A DNA stretch of 5,321 nt. Origin: Campylobacterales bacterium (GTDB lineage: Bacteria; Campylobacterota_A; Desulfurellia; JAADFJ01). Of the stretch, positions 1-5,321 are shown in pieces. Made by a program: the position numbers and the translations under genes. The DNA lies in contig JALWSW010000128.1 in the NCBI GenBank assembly GCA_027080125.1, positions 1 through 5,321 on the forward strand, read 5' to 3'. Within the stretch, counting starts at the first letter, position 1, and each line of letters starts with the position of its first letter. A model generated the notes under the pieces. The model saw only the letters and a list, made by a program, of their open reading frames with translations. It searched no databases and was not told the DNA's origin.

Positions 1-679
1 TATCTACAGCGAGCGACTTTGCAATATCCCTTACGATATCCTCGACAAACATCGGATTATTATATGCAGCTTCGGTTACATATTTTTCATCAGGACGCTT
101 TAAAAGTGGCCAGATCTGACAACTTGCAGATTTTTCTGCTAACTGTATAAGATCCTCTATCCACACAAATTTTGCAAGAGAAACCCTTATTGTTACAAAC
201 CCTCTTTGATTATGAGCTCCTTTTTCACTTATTGCCTTTGAACAGGGACAAAGTGTTGTTACCGGCACCTTTACCTGAATATCAATTTTTGTATCACTGC
301 CGCTTTTGGCAAAAATGGCACAATCGTAACTCATAAGAGATTTTCGTCCGGAAACAGGAGCGGATTTCTCAAGAAAATAGGGAAAAAACAGTTCTATATA
401 CGCCTGCCTTGCCGACAGTTTGTTTTTTATTTTCTTAAGCATCTGTTTAATTTTTCGGTGACTTATGTCATGGTGAGATTCGTTGAGTATCTCCAGGAAG
501 CGGCTCATATGAGTTCCCTTAAACGATTCGGGAAGGGAAACATACATATTGATTGATGCTATAGAGTGCTGCGTGCTGTTCTGTTTGTCAAGAAGCGTAA
601 TGGGATACCTGATTCCTCTTATGCCAACCTGGTCTATTTTTATATTTCTTGTATCTTTGCTGCTCTGTATATCTTTCAT
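1..679 (-). CDS. folE2: GTP cyclohydrolase IB (FolE2 type), 3' end beyond left edge
   Basis: This enzyme converts GTP to 7,8-dihydroneopterin triphosphate, the entry step to tetrahydrofolate and, in many bacteria, queuosine. I read 226 residues in an open frame from the ATG at 679-677; the family is usually about 260 long, so some 30-40 C-terminal residues are missing. The family signature CPCSKAISEKGAHNQRG lies at residues 144-160. By alignment from memory with the Neisseria enzyme, Cys144, His156 and Glu198 (in RPDEKYVTE) match its metal ligands. Other conserved stretches are GTHMSRF (55-61) and AYNNPMFVED (205-214). FolE2 is the cyclohydrolase not strictly dependent on zinc, and in some bacteria it replaces FolE when zinc is scarce; no Zur site is visible here. 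It starts 4 nt after the dedA-family stop, so it is very likely co-transcribed and translationally coupled. Identity is secure; only the C-terminus is unseen. Confidence 0.95.
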   Translation of the reverse strand, partial: MKDIQSSKDTRNIKIDQVGIRGIRYPITLLDKQNSTQHSIASINMYVSLPESFKGTHMSRFLEILNESHHDISHRKIKQMLKKIKNKLSARQAYIELFFPYFLEKSAPVSGRKSLMSYDCAIFAKSGSDTKIDIQVKVPVTTLCPCSKAISEKGAHNQRGFVTIRVSLAKFVWIEDLIQLAEKSASCQIWPLLKRPDEKYVTEAAYNNPMFVEDIVRDIAKSLAVD

Positions 680-683
680 TTTT

Positions 684-1286
684 TTATTTTCCTTTATTAA
701 GTCTTTTTATCAATAAATATATCATCAGAAAAGCAAAAAAGAGCGCTGTTATCGCAAGTAGTATAATGTTAATGTTCTCGATCACATTTTTCCAGTGCGA
801 TTTTAAGATATATCCGATGCCTGCAAGAAAACTTACCCATAATCCGGCTCCGGTACCTGTGGCGACGATAAAATTTATCAGATTCATTTTCGATATACCC
901 GCAGGAATTGAGATATACTGCCTTATTACAGGAAGCAATCTGCCGATAAATGTTCCTACTGTTCCGTATTTATCAAAAAATCTTTCCGATTTAACAAGAT
1001 GAGCTGTTTTGAAACCTACATAATGACCATACTTTATTAAAAACGGTCTTCCGAGTTTAGCCGATATTGCATAGTTGAAAAGAGCCCCTGTTACAGAACC
1101 TGCCGTGCCTGAAAAAATTGACAGCCACAGATTTAACTCTCCTGAAGCTGCCAAAAACCCTGCTGGTGGCATAACGAGCTCACTTGGAAACGGAATAAAA
1201 CTGCTTTCCAGAAACATCATCAAAAAGATGCCTATGTATCCGTATGGAAGAAGCAGTTGAATAAGAGAATGAATCGATTCTATCAT
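684..1286 (-). CDS. DedA-family inner-membrane protein (SNARE-associated/VTT domain)
   Basis: A 200-residue polytopic membrane protein of the usual DedA length. In order it shows an N-terminal hydrophobic stretch leading into a re-entrant-type segment with Glu27 and PFPSE (32-36), a glycine-rich helix with GxxxGxxxNY (63-72), the cytoplasmic KLGRPFLIKYG region (77-87), the signature GRLLPVIRQYISIPAG (115-130), and two C-terminal membrane segments around 139-162 and 172-192. Arg116 and Arg122 have the six-residue spacing of the essential arginine pair known in E. coli YqjA/YghB. The family is proton-motive-force linked; some members recycle undecaprenyl phosphate (B. subtilis UptA) or other lipids. 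The substrate cannot be told from sequence, so no symbol is given. The ATG at 1286 is preceded directly by an in-frame TAG, so no longer start exists; the next ATGs (residues 23-24) would cut the first conserved segment. There is no clear Shine-Dalgarno sequence in front of it, which is unusual for this window. It lies 82 nt after korC and 4 nt before folE2. Confidence 0.92.
   Translation of the reverse strand: MIESIHSLIQLLLPYGYIGIFLMMFLESSFIPFPSELVMPPAGFLAASGELNLWLSIFSGTAGSVTGALFNYAISAKLGRPFLIKYGHYVGFKTAHLVKSERFFDKYGTVGTFIGRLLPVIRQYISIPAGISKMNLINFIVATGTGAGLWVSFLAGIGYILKSHWKNVIENINIILLAITALFFAFLMIYLLIKRLNKGK
690..695 (-). promoter_or_regulatory. folE2 ribosome binding site inside the dedA-family 3' end
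   Basis: The minus strand reads AAAGGA, 10 nt before the folE2 ATG. The site overlaps the final Lys-Gly-Lys codons of the dedA-family gene, whose TAA stop sits between the site and the folE2 start. Ribosomes ending dedA translation would therefore be positioned over the folE2 initiation region, which supports coupling of the two genes. Confidence 0.6.
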
Positions 1287-1296
1287 CTATATAAAA

Positions 1297-1308
1297 GAAT
1301 AATTATTC
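1297..1308. repeat. 12-bp perfect palindrome upstream of the dedA-family gene
   Basis: GAATAATTATTC is its own reverse complement and lies 11 bp upstream of the dedA-family ATG, overlapping the best candidate -10 box. It could be an operator half-site pair, but in AT-rich DNA a palindrome of this length can also arise by chance. No regulator can be assigned. Confidence 0.3.
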
Positions 1309-1329
1309 GTTGGTAGTTGCGACGCTCAA
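1302..1329 (-). promoter_or_regulatory. Weak candidate sigma70-type promoter for dedA-folE2
   Basis: On the minus strand TTGAGC (1324-1329) matches four of six bases of a -35 box. It is followed after 16 nt by AATAAT (1302-1307), which matches five of six bases of a -10 box. Initiation about 7 nt further on would leave only about ten bases of leader before the ATG at 1286, in keeping with the missing Shine-Dalgarno site but unusual. The -35 box lies in one arm of the stem-loop at 1313-1354. This is a pattern match by eye only. Confidence 0.22.
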
Positions 1330-1354
1330 GTATATTTGAACGCCGCATAACTAC
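1313..1354 (-). other. Intergenic stem-loop after korC, possible transcript-end or processing hairpin
   Basis: In minus-strand RNA the outer arms GTAGTT and AACTAC pair (6 bp). A 2-nt AU bulge follows on the 5' side, then an 11-bp inner stem between GCGGCGTTCAA and TTGAGCGTCGC closed by a 6-nt loop (ATATAC). Two of the inner pairs are G-U wobbles; on the plus strand the same positions would be C-A mismatches, so the structure favours minus-strand RNA. It starts about 15 nt after the korC stop, where a 3'-end hairpin would sit. No run of U follows the stem (the next bases are CAACGAATAATTATTC), so it is not a standard intrinsic terminator. A weak or Rho-assisted terminator, an mRNA-stabilising 3' structure, or a dispersed palindromic repeat are all possible. 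Confidence 0.5.
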
Positions 1355-1368
1355 AAAGTGAAGATATC

Positions 1369-1905
1369 TTATTTTACCAGCGACATTCCTATTTCAAATG
1401 CCTTCCTGTTCAGTTCGAGGAATTTCGGCGGGACACGTCTTTCCACCGCTTTAAGTAGCCCTTCTTCTGATACCGCATCTATAAGTTTTGCGGTTATTCC
1501 CAGACTTACAATATTTGCGGTAATAACATTACCAACCTTATTGCGGGCTGTTTCAACAATCGGCAATTCATACACCCTGAAATTCTTTTTATCCTCCTCA
1601 GTAACCTGAACCATGTTCATATCAACAACTATTATGCTCCCCTGTTTACTGTCCGATTTATACATTTTATAGGTTTTCGGGTGAAGAGACATAAAATAGT
1701 CGATATTGTTTGCCTCCGAATACAGTATCGGCGCATCGCTTATTATAATATCAGCTTTTGTCGGACCTCCTCTGACCTGAGAGGTGTAGGTAGGAACATA
1801 GCAGGCATGCTTGTTCCCAAAATAGATGGCAGCCTCTGATACAATCATTGCGGCAAGCATATTACCCTGTCCGCCTACGCCGGAAAATCTCATTTCGTAG
1901 CGCAT
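1369..1905 (-). CDS. korC: 2-oxoglutarate:ferredoxin oxidoreductase, gamma subunit
   Basis: This is the gamma subunit of the four-subunit 2-oxoacid:ferredoxin oxidoreductase, the domain thought to help bind coenzyme A during conversion of 2-oxoglutarate to succinyl-CoA. The 178 residues make a complete pyruvate/ketoisovalerate oxidoreductase gamma domain. The N-terminal glycine motif GVGGQG is at 9-14, and SQVRGGPT, a family hallmark, is at 42-49. No cysteine cluster is present, as expected for gamma. Two starts compete: GTG at 1908 (which would overlap korB by 4 nt) and ATG at 1905 (1-nt overlap). I chose ATG because AGGGAGG at 1912-1918 lies 6 nt before it but only 3 nt before the GTG; the GTG start would simply add one residue. 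It is the last gene of the icd-kor block and ends in TAA just before the intergenic stem-loop. Substrate preference rests on the neighbours as well as on the family. Confidence 0.93.
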   Translation of the reverse strand: MRYEMRFSGVGGQGNMLAAMIVSEAAIYFGNKHACYVPTYTSQVRGGPTKADIIISDAPILYSEANNIDYFMSLHPKTYKMYKSDSKQGSIIVVDMNMVQVTEEDKKNFRVYELPIVETARNKVGNVITANIVSLGITAKLIDAVSEEGLLKAVERRVPPKFLELNRKAFEIGMSLVK

Positions 1906-2732
1906 CACTTGCCTCCCTTCGCTTGGGCACGTTTAACCATATCAAAATAGCTTTCGGTGTATTCCTTCTTTTCGTTATTCTCATAAAGAATGCCCGTAAC
2001 AAACAGACCTTTCAGCTCATCCGGATTCATTCTTTTTGCCTTCGCTGATGAAACGGTAACAGATTTTATATGCTTTACGAGTTTTACAGGATCTCCGAAT
2101 CTGTTTTTTCTACCCCATTGAATATGGCAATTTGAAAACGCATCAATGACACTGAAGCCTTTATGAGCAAGCGCCTTCTTTATATAATTTTTTAGCATAA
2201 CCGGTTCAGCTACACTGCTTCTTGCCACAAATGTAGCACCTGCACCTATTGTAAGGTTAACAAGATCAAAATCCGGATCTGCATTTCCGTAAGGCATGGT
2301 TGCAGCAATGCTTCCGGTTGGAGTTGTGGGAGAATATTGCCCTCCGGTCATTCCGTAAATCCAGTTATTTATTATGATTAAGGTTATATCGATATTTCTT
2401 CTGCATGCATGGATAAGATGATTTCCGCCAATTGCAGAGGCATCTCCGTCGCCGGCAATAACAACTACATGCTTATCCGGATTTGACATCTTTATACCGG
2501 TTGCAACCGCAAGCGCTCTGCCATGTATTGTATGCATAGTGTTAAAATCAACATATCCTGAAGCTCTGCTCGAGCACCCGATTCCGGTTACCATACCTAT
2601 ATCGTTATTACTCCAGCCAAGCTCGTCAACTGCCTGAATAAACGCCTTCAGCACAACACCGTTTCCGCATCCGGGGCACCAGTAGTGCGGGAATTTATCC
2701 ATTCTCAGATATTTTTCATATTCCACAGCCAT
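1905..2732 (-). CDS. korB: 2-oxoglutarate:ferredoxin oxidoreductase, beta subunit (thiamine diphosphate-binding)
   Basis: This is the catalytic subunit carrying thiamine diphosphate and one [4Fe-4S] cluster; it passes electrons from the substrate towards the KorD ferredoxin subunit. The 275 residues are typical of KorB. WCPGCGNG at 18-25 supplies Cys19 and Cys22, GIGCSSR (50-56) supplies Cys53, and Cys202 stands where the fourth cluster ligand is expected by comparison with the Sulfolobus enzyme. The thiamine motif runs from GDGD (94-97) to NN (122-123) followed by IYGMTGGQYSPTTP (125-138). HGRALAVATGIK (70-81) is also characteristic. The start is clear: ATG at 2732 has AAGGAGG 7 nt upstream, lying in the end of korA, and shares one base with the korA TAA stop. 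It overlaps korC by one base. All cofactor residues that I can check are intact, so the subunit should be active. Confidence 0.96.
   Translation of the reverse strand: MAVEYEKYLRMDKFPHYWCPGCGNGVVLKAFIQAVDELGWSNNDIGMVTGIGCSSRASGYVDFNTMHTIHGRALAVATGIKMSNPDKHVVVIAGDGDASAIGGNHLIHACRRNIDITLIIINNWIYGMTGGQYSPTTPTGSIAATMPYGNADPDFDLVNLTIGAGATFVARSSVAEPVMLKNYIKKALAHKGFSVIDAFSNCHIQWGRKNRFGDPVKLVKHIKSVTVSSAKAKRMNPDELKGLFVTGILYENNEKKEYTESYFDMVKRAQAKGGK
1912..1918 (-). promoter_or_regulatory. korC ribosome binding site that decides the start
   Basis: AGGGAGG on the minus strand lies within the last Lys-Gly-Gly-Lys codons of korB. Its distance is 6 nt to the ATG at 1905 and 3 nt to the GTG at 1908, which favours the ATG as the korC start. 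Confidence 0.65.
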
Positions 2733-3925
2733 TATGCGACCTCCTTAATGCGGGAGAGGATCTGATTCGGTCTTATAGGTGTACCGTTTGCCTGCAGCAC
2801 GGTTGTAAGATCTGCACTGCTTCTGGGATGTCTCGTATCAAATATCAAATTGCCGTTTTTTATCTCTGTCACAGCACGCCCGCCAAGTATTATCCGCTCA
2901 ATCTCATAAACCATCTGACCCAGATTTACCTCTGTCACAATTATATGTTTTGCGGAAGCAGCAACCTGTTGCAGAGCGATTGAAGGAAACGGCCATATTG
3001 TTATAGGTCTGAAGAGCCCGGCTTTTATTCCTGCCTTTCTTGCTGAATCAACCGCCTCCTTTGCGCCCAAGGCGTTGCTGCCGTATGCGACAATCACAAT
3101 ATCAGCATCCTCAATCTTATAATTTTCATAAGTGGCTATCTTTTCCTGACGCCTGAGAACCTTGTTTATCAATCTCTCCTCTTCTGATTCCTGAAGCACC
3201 GGATTTATATCCGGAAATCCGGTTTTGTCATGATTTAAACCTGTAACATGAAATCTGTATCCGCTGAAATAATCTGCAATCGGAGGCACATCTCCAAAAC
3301 CGGTATCATACGGATAATAATCCTCAGGTTTAACTGACGGTCTTTTTCTGTTTACAATCTTCAATTCTTTCCCGTCAGGCAATTCCACCTTTTCGGATAG
3401 ATGAGCCAAAAATGCATCTGTCAAAACATACACAGGTGTTCTGAGCTCTTCGGCTATATTAAAAGCCCTTATTGTTTCGGTATAACATTCTTTCACGGTT
3501 GCAGGACAAATTGCAACTACAGGATGGTCGCCATGAGTTCCCCACCTAGCCTGCATAACATCAGCCTGAGCAATTCTTGTCGGAAGCCCGGTGCTCGGAC
3601 CGCCTCGCATAACATTTATAATTACCAAAGGAATCTCTGCCATGCAAGCAAGACCTATTCCTTCCTGTTTCAGTGAGATTCCAGGACCTGAGCTTGCGGT
3701 CATCGATTTTTTTCCACCCAGCGATCCTCCAATAGCGCAAGCCACACTTGCAATCTCATCTTCCATCTGGAGGAACACTCCTCCTATTTTAGGAAGTCTC
3801 TTTGCCATTCCTTCTGCTATCTCTGAAGATGGGGTAATCGGATAGCCGGCAAAAAACCGGCACCCGGCATCAATTGCCCCCTCAACAACCATCTCGTTGC
3901 CGTTGGCAACAACAGTTCTTTTCAT
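2732..3925 (-). CDS. korA: 2-oxoglutarate:ferredoxin oxidoreductase, alpha subunit
   Basis: The alpha subunit carries the pyrimidine-binding domain for thiamine diphosphate and forms the substrate pocket with KorB. The 397 residues have the lone-alpha layout: no gamma domain is fused in front, in agreement with a separate korC. The hallmark YPITPSSE is at 28-35, with Thr31 being the residue linked to coenzyme A/substrate chemistry in this family. QMEDEIAS follows at 53-60, SSGPG at 78-82 and RGGPSTGLPT at 107-116. The C-terminal transketolase-like domain begins around residue 275 (IVIVAYGSNALGAKEA) and carries FRPITIWPFP further on. The ATG at 3925 follows AGGAGAGG by 5 nt. The gap to korD is 11 nt, and korB overlaps by one base. 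Related enzymes act on branched-chain 2-oxoacids or pyruvate; 2-oxoglutarate is preferred here because of the overall KorA resemblance and the adjacent icd, not because a single residue proves it. Confidence 0.94.
   Translation of the reverse strand: MKRTVVANGNEMVVEGAIDAGCRFFAGYPITPSSEIAEGMAKRLPKIGGVFLQMEDEIASVACAIGGSLGGKKSMTASSGPGISLKQEGIGLACMAEIPLVIINVMRGGPSTGLPTRIAQADVMQARWGTHGDHPVVAICPATVKECYTETIRAFNIAEELRTPVYVLTDAFLAHLSEKVELPDGKELKIVNRKRPSVKPEDYYPYDTGFGDVPPIADYFSGYRFHVTGLNHDKTGFPDINPVLQESEEERLINKVLRRQEKIATYENYKIEDADIVIVAYGSNALGAKEAVDSARKAGIKAGLFRPITIWPFPSIALQQVAASAKHIIVTEVNLGQMVYEIERIILGGRAVTEIKNGNLIFDTRHPRSSADLTTVLQANGTPIRPNQILSRIKEVA
2740..2746 (-). promoter_or_regulatory. korB ribosome binding site within korA
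   Basis: AAGGAGG on the minus strand, 7 nt before the korB ATG, is the strongest Shine-Dalgarno match in the window. It is built into the Ile-Lys-Glu-Val codons at the end of korA. Together with the TAATG stop/start overlap it should keep alpha and beta subunit synthesis matched. Confidence 0.75.
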
Positions 3926-3930
3926 TAAAG

Positions 3931-3938
3931 CCTCTCCT
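3931..3938 (-). promoter_or_regulatory. korA ribosome binding site fused to the korD stop
   Basis: AGGAGAGG on the minus strand lies 5 nt before the korA ATG. Its first two bases (AG) are the last two of the korD TAG stop (3937-3939), giving TAGGAGAGG. Termination of korD and initiation of korA are therefore within one ribosome footprint. Confidence 0.7.
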
Positions 3939-4215
3939 ATTTTGATTTTGTGATTTCTTCGCCGGTGCTGCTTTTGAAGATGAGCTCAACTCCTCTATCG
4001 ACAACACGAATAGAGAAATCGGGACACGCATTCTCGCACTGGAAACAGCGTATGCAATCCTCCGGTCTTTTTACCTCAGCAACCGTTCCATACCATACAG
4101 ACGGATTGTTGACCATTTCAAGAACATTTTTTGGGCATACATCAACGCATAAGGAACATCCCTTGCAAAGATACAGGTCAATCTTTACCGGAGGTTTGTT
4201 TAAAGGTTCGCTCAT
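3937..4215 (-). CDS. korD: 2-oxoglutarate:ferredoxin oxidoreductase, delta subunit (2x[4Fe-4S] ferredoxin)
   Basis: A 92-residue ferredoxin-like subunit that carries electrons from the KorB cluster to soluble ferredoxin. It has two complete bacterial-type [4Fe-4S] motifs of the form CxxCxxCxxxCP: Cys17, 20, 23 and 27, then Cys54, 57, 60 and 64. The first cluster's fourth Cys is followed by the usual Pro-Lys, and the second by Pro65. The 26-residue stretch between the two motifs (28-53), including NNPSVWYGTVAEVKRPEDC, is longer than in a minimal clostridial ferredoxin and is normal for Kor/Oor delta subunits. The start at 4215 is supported by AGGAG 7 nt upstream. It sits 10 nt after icd and 11 nt before korA, giving the order D-A-B-C known from oorDABC. 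Read alone it could be any 8Fe ferredoxin; position in the operon gives the name. Confidence 0.94.
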   Translation of the reverse strand: MSEPLNKPPVKIDLYLCKGCSLCVDVCPKNVLEMVNNPSVWYGTVAEVKRPEDCIRCFQCENACPDFSIRVVDRGVELIFKSSTGEEITKSK

Positions 4216-4222
4216 TTAAATA

Positions 4223-4227
4223 CTCCT
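4223..4227 (-). promoter_or_regulatory. korD ribosome binding site fused to the icd stop
   Basis: AGGAG on the minus strand lies 7 nt before the korD ATG. Its first two bases belong to the icd TAG stop (4226-4228), producing TAGGAG. The same stop/Shine-Dalgarno fusion recurs at the korD/korA junction. Confidence 0.65.
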
Positions 4228-5321
4228 ACATATTCTCTATAATCTTTTTACCGTATTCGGAACATTTTATCTCTGTTGATCCGGGCATCTGGCGTGCAAA
4301 ATCGTATGTAACCGTTTTGTTGGCTATGGTTTTGACCAGCCCCTTCCTGATTAGCTCGGCAGCTTCTGTCCATCCCATATAATCAAGCATCATAGCACCT
4401 GATAATATAAGAGAACCGGGATTTATCTTATCCATATTTGTGTACTTTGGAGCGGTTCCATGGGTTGCTTCAAAAACTCCTATAACATCGCCGATATTTG
4501 ATCCGGGTCCTATTCCAAGTCCTCCAACCAGCGAAACCGCCGCATCGGATATATAATCTCCGTTCAGATTCGGCGTCACAATGATATCATATTCTTCAGG
4601 CCTTGTGTGTATCTGCTGAAACATACTGTCGGCAATTCTGTCTTTTATGAGAATTTTTCCCTCAGGCAACCTTCCGGCATACTGTGAGTATAGCGCTTCT
4701 TCGGTTATACACAGATCCGGATGAGCGGCGGCAGCCTCATAACACCAATTTTTGAAAGCACCCTCGGTGTATTTCATTATATTTCCTTTATGCATTATGG
4801 TTATACTTTTTCTTCCAAATGTAGCTGCATACCAGATTGCATGCTCCATTATTCGTTTTGATGCAAACTCACTTATCGGTTTTATGCCAATTCCGGAATC
4901 AAAAGGAATTTTCCGATGCGTCTCATTCTCCATTTCCTTGTTGAGAAAATCGATCAGCTTTCTTACCGCCGGTGTTCCCATTTTCCATTCGATTCCTGCA
5001 TAAACATCCTCGGTATTTTCCCTGTAAATGATCATATCAATTTTCTGAGGATCTTTCATAGGGCTGGGAGCACCTTCATAATATTTTACAGGCCTTATGC
5101 ATGCATAAAGATCAAGGGTTTGTCTCAACGTAACATTGAGGCTTCTGAATCCGCCTCCGATTGGTGTGGTAAGCGGTCCTTTTATGCCTACAATATAATG
5201 ACTGAAAGCATCGAGAGTGTCTTGTATAAGCCACTTTCCAAACTTATCAAAACATTTTTGCCCGGCATAAACCTCATACCACGCAATCTCACGCTTAGAT
5301 TTGTATGCCTTTTTTACGGCC
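4226..5321 (-). CDS. icd: Isocitrate dehydrogenase (NADP+), 5' end beyond right edge
   Basis: Interconverts isocitrate and 2-oxoglutarate plus CO2 with NADP. The frame stays open to the window edge, giving 364 residues; alignment from memory with E. coli Icd (416) suggests about 52 N-terminal residues are missing. Window residue 60 is the serine of RSLNV, equal to E. coli Ser113, the isocitrate-binding serine phosphorylated by AceK. Also present are Lys178 in HKGNIMKYTEG (Lys230), metal ligands Asp255 and Asp259 in NLNGDYISD (Asp307/311), and the NADP determinants Lys292-Tyr293, Tyr339 and Arg343 (Lys344, Tyr345, Tyr391, Arg395), with Ile299 for Val351. That set indicates NADP rather than NAD. 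The TTG at 5128 is not the start, because conserved sequence continues upstream of it. The C-terminus matches the family end (IIENM). It is 10 nt before korD, so its product, 2-oxoglutarate, is the substrate of the next enzyme encoded. Confidence 0.96.
   Translation of the reverse strand, partial: AVKKAYKSKREIAWYEVYAGQKCFDKFGKWLIQDTLDAFSHYIVGIKGPLTTPIGGGFRSLNVTLRQTLDLYACIRPVKYYEGAPSPMKDPQKIDMIIYRENTEDVYAGIEWKMGTPAVRKLIDFLNKEMENETHRKIPFDSGIGIKPISEFASKRIMEHAIWYAATFGRKSITIMHKGNIMKYTEGAFKNWCYEAAAAHPDLCITEEALYSQYAGRLPEGKILIKDRIADSMFQQIHTRPEEYDIIVTPNLNGDYISDAAVSLVGGLGIGPGSNIGDVIGVFEATHGTAPKYTNMDKINPGSLILSGAMMLDYMGWTEAAELIRKGLVKTIANKTVTYDFARQMPGSTEIKCSEYGKKIIENM

Noticed and set aside
649..1002. A 117-residue open frame on the plus strand opposite the dedA-family and folE2 genes
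   Set aside because: It lies antisense to two well-supported genes, shows no recognisable domain, and its hydrophobic look comes from mirroring a membrane protein's codons.
1287..1354. A standard Rho-independent terminator for the kor operon
   Set aside because: The stem-loop is real on paper but is followed by CAACGAATAATTATTC with no immediate U-run, so I list it only as a stem-loop of uncertain role.
3198..3223. A perfect inverted repeat, ACCGGATTT and AAATCCGGT, with an 8-nt spacer inside korA
   Set aside because: It lies in uninterrupted coding sequence (Lys-Thr-Gly-Phe-Pro-Asp-Ile-Asn-Pro-Val) with no regulatory context, and 9-bp arms can occur by chance in several kilobases.
3401..4219. 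Several plus-strand open frames of 80-90 codons opposite korA and korD
   Set aside because: They are antisense to genes with intact family motifs, lack ribosome sites and resemble no protein family; they are by-products of the codon use.
2020..4720. Repeated ATCCGGAT-like words scattered over korB, korA and icd
   Set aside because: On the coding strand most are CCG GAT codons for Pro-Asp preceded by A or T; codon use explains them, and spacing is irregular.
4226..5128. icd starting at the TTG at 5128 (300 residues)
   Set aside because: The frame continues upstream to the edge and carries the isocitrate-binding RSLNV motif and the TTPIGGG stretch; the TTG codes for an internal leucine in SLNVTLRQ.
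1..5321. Mobile elements, CRISPR arrays, tRNA/rRNA genes, defence or toxin-antitoxin genes
   Set aside because: Apart from the 82-base gap, coding sequence of seven recognisable metabolic or membrane genes fills the window; no direct repeats, integrase or transposase motifs or RNA-gene signatures were seen.

Overview
The window is a compact bacterial gene block with every gene on the minus strand, so transcription runs from right to left. From the right edge the order is icd (NADP-type isocitrate dehydrogenase, 5' end cut off), korD, korA, korB, korC (the four subunits of a 2-oxoglutarate:ferredoxin oxidoreductase), a DedA-family membrane protein, and folE2 (GTP cyclohydrolase IB, 3' end cut off). 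The only non-coding stretch longer than about a dozen bases is the 82-base gap at 1287-1368 between korC and the dedA gene.

icd-korDABC (about 5321 to 1369) looks like one transcription unit. Gaps are 10 and 11 nt, then korA/korB and korB/korC overlap by one base. At the two short gaps the TAG stop of the upstream gene is itself the start of the next Shine-Dalgarno sequence (TAGGAG). The products catalyse consecutive steps: isocitrate to 2-oxoglutarate with NADP, then 2-oxoglutarate to succinyl-CoA with ferredoxin. Both reactions can run in reverse, so the cluster fits either an oxidative TCA branch in an anaerobe or a reductive (carboxylating) branch. The window alone cannot decide, because ATP-citrate lyase, citrate synthase and the other cycle genes are not in it.

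The dedA-folE2 pair (1286 to 1) follows after the 82-base gap. The two genes are separated by only 4 nt, and the folE2 ribosome site lies inside the last dedA codons, so they are probably translationally coupled. The gap holds a 17-bp stem-loop that pairs fully only in minus-strand RNA, two short perfect palindromes and a weak promoter-like sequence. It may therefore separate the metabolic operon from the dedA-folE2 unit.

The organism is a bacterium (FolE2, DedA, Shine-Dalgarno sites) with AT-leaning DNA and frequent ATA and AGA codons. A ferredoxin-linked four-subunit KorDABC points to an anaerobe or microaerophile. The D-A-B-C order matches oorDABC of Campylobacterota and kor operons of several anaerobic phyla; I cannot name the phylum. 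I found no mobile element, CRISPR array, RNA gene or defence system, and nothing that I would call a new biological system. The points worth a second look are the intergenic stem-loop, the operon architecture and a few start-site details.
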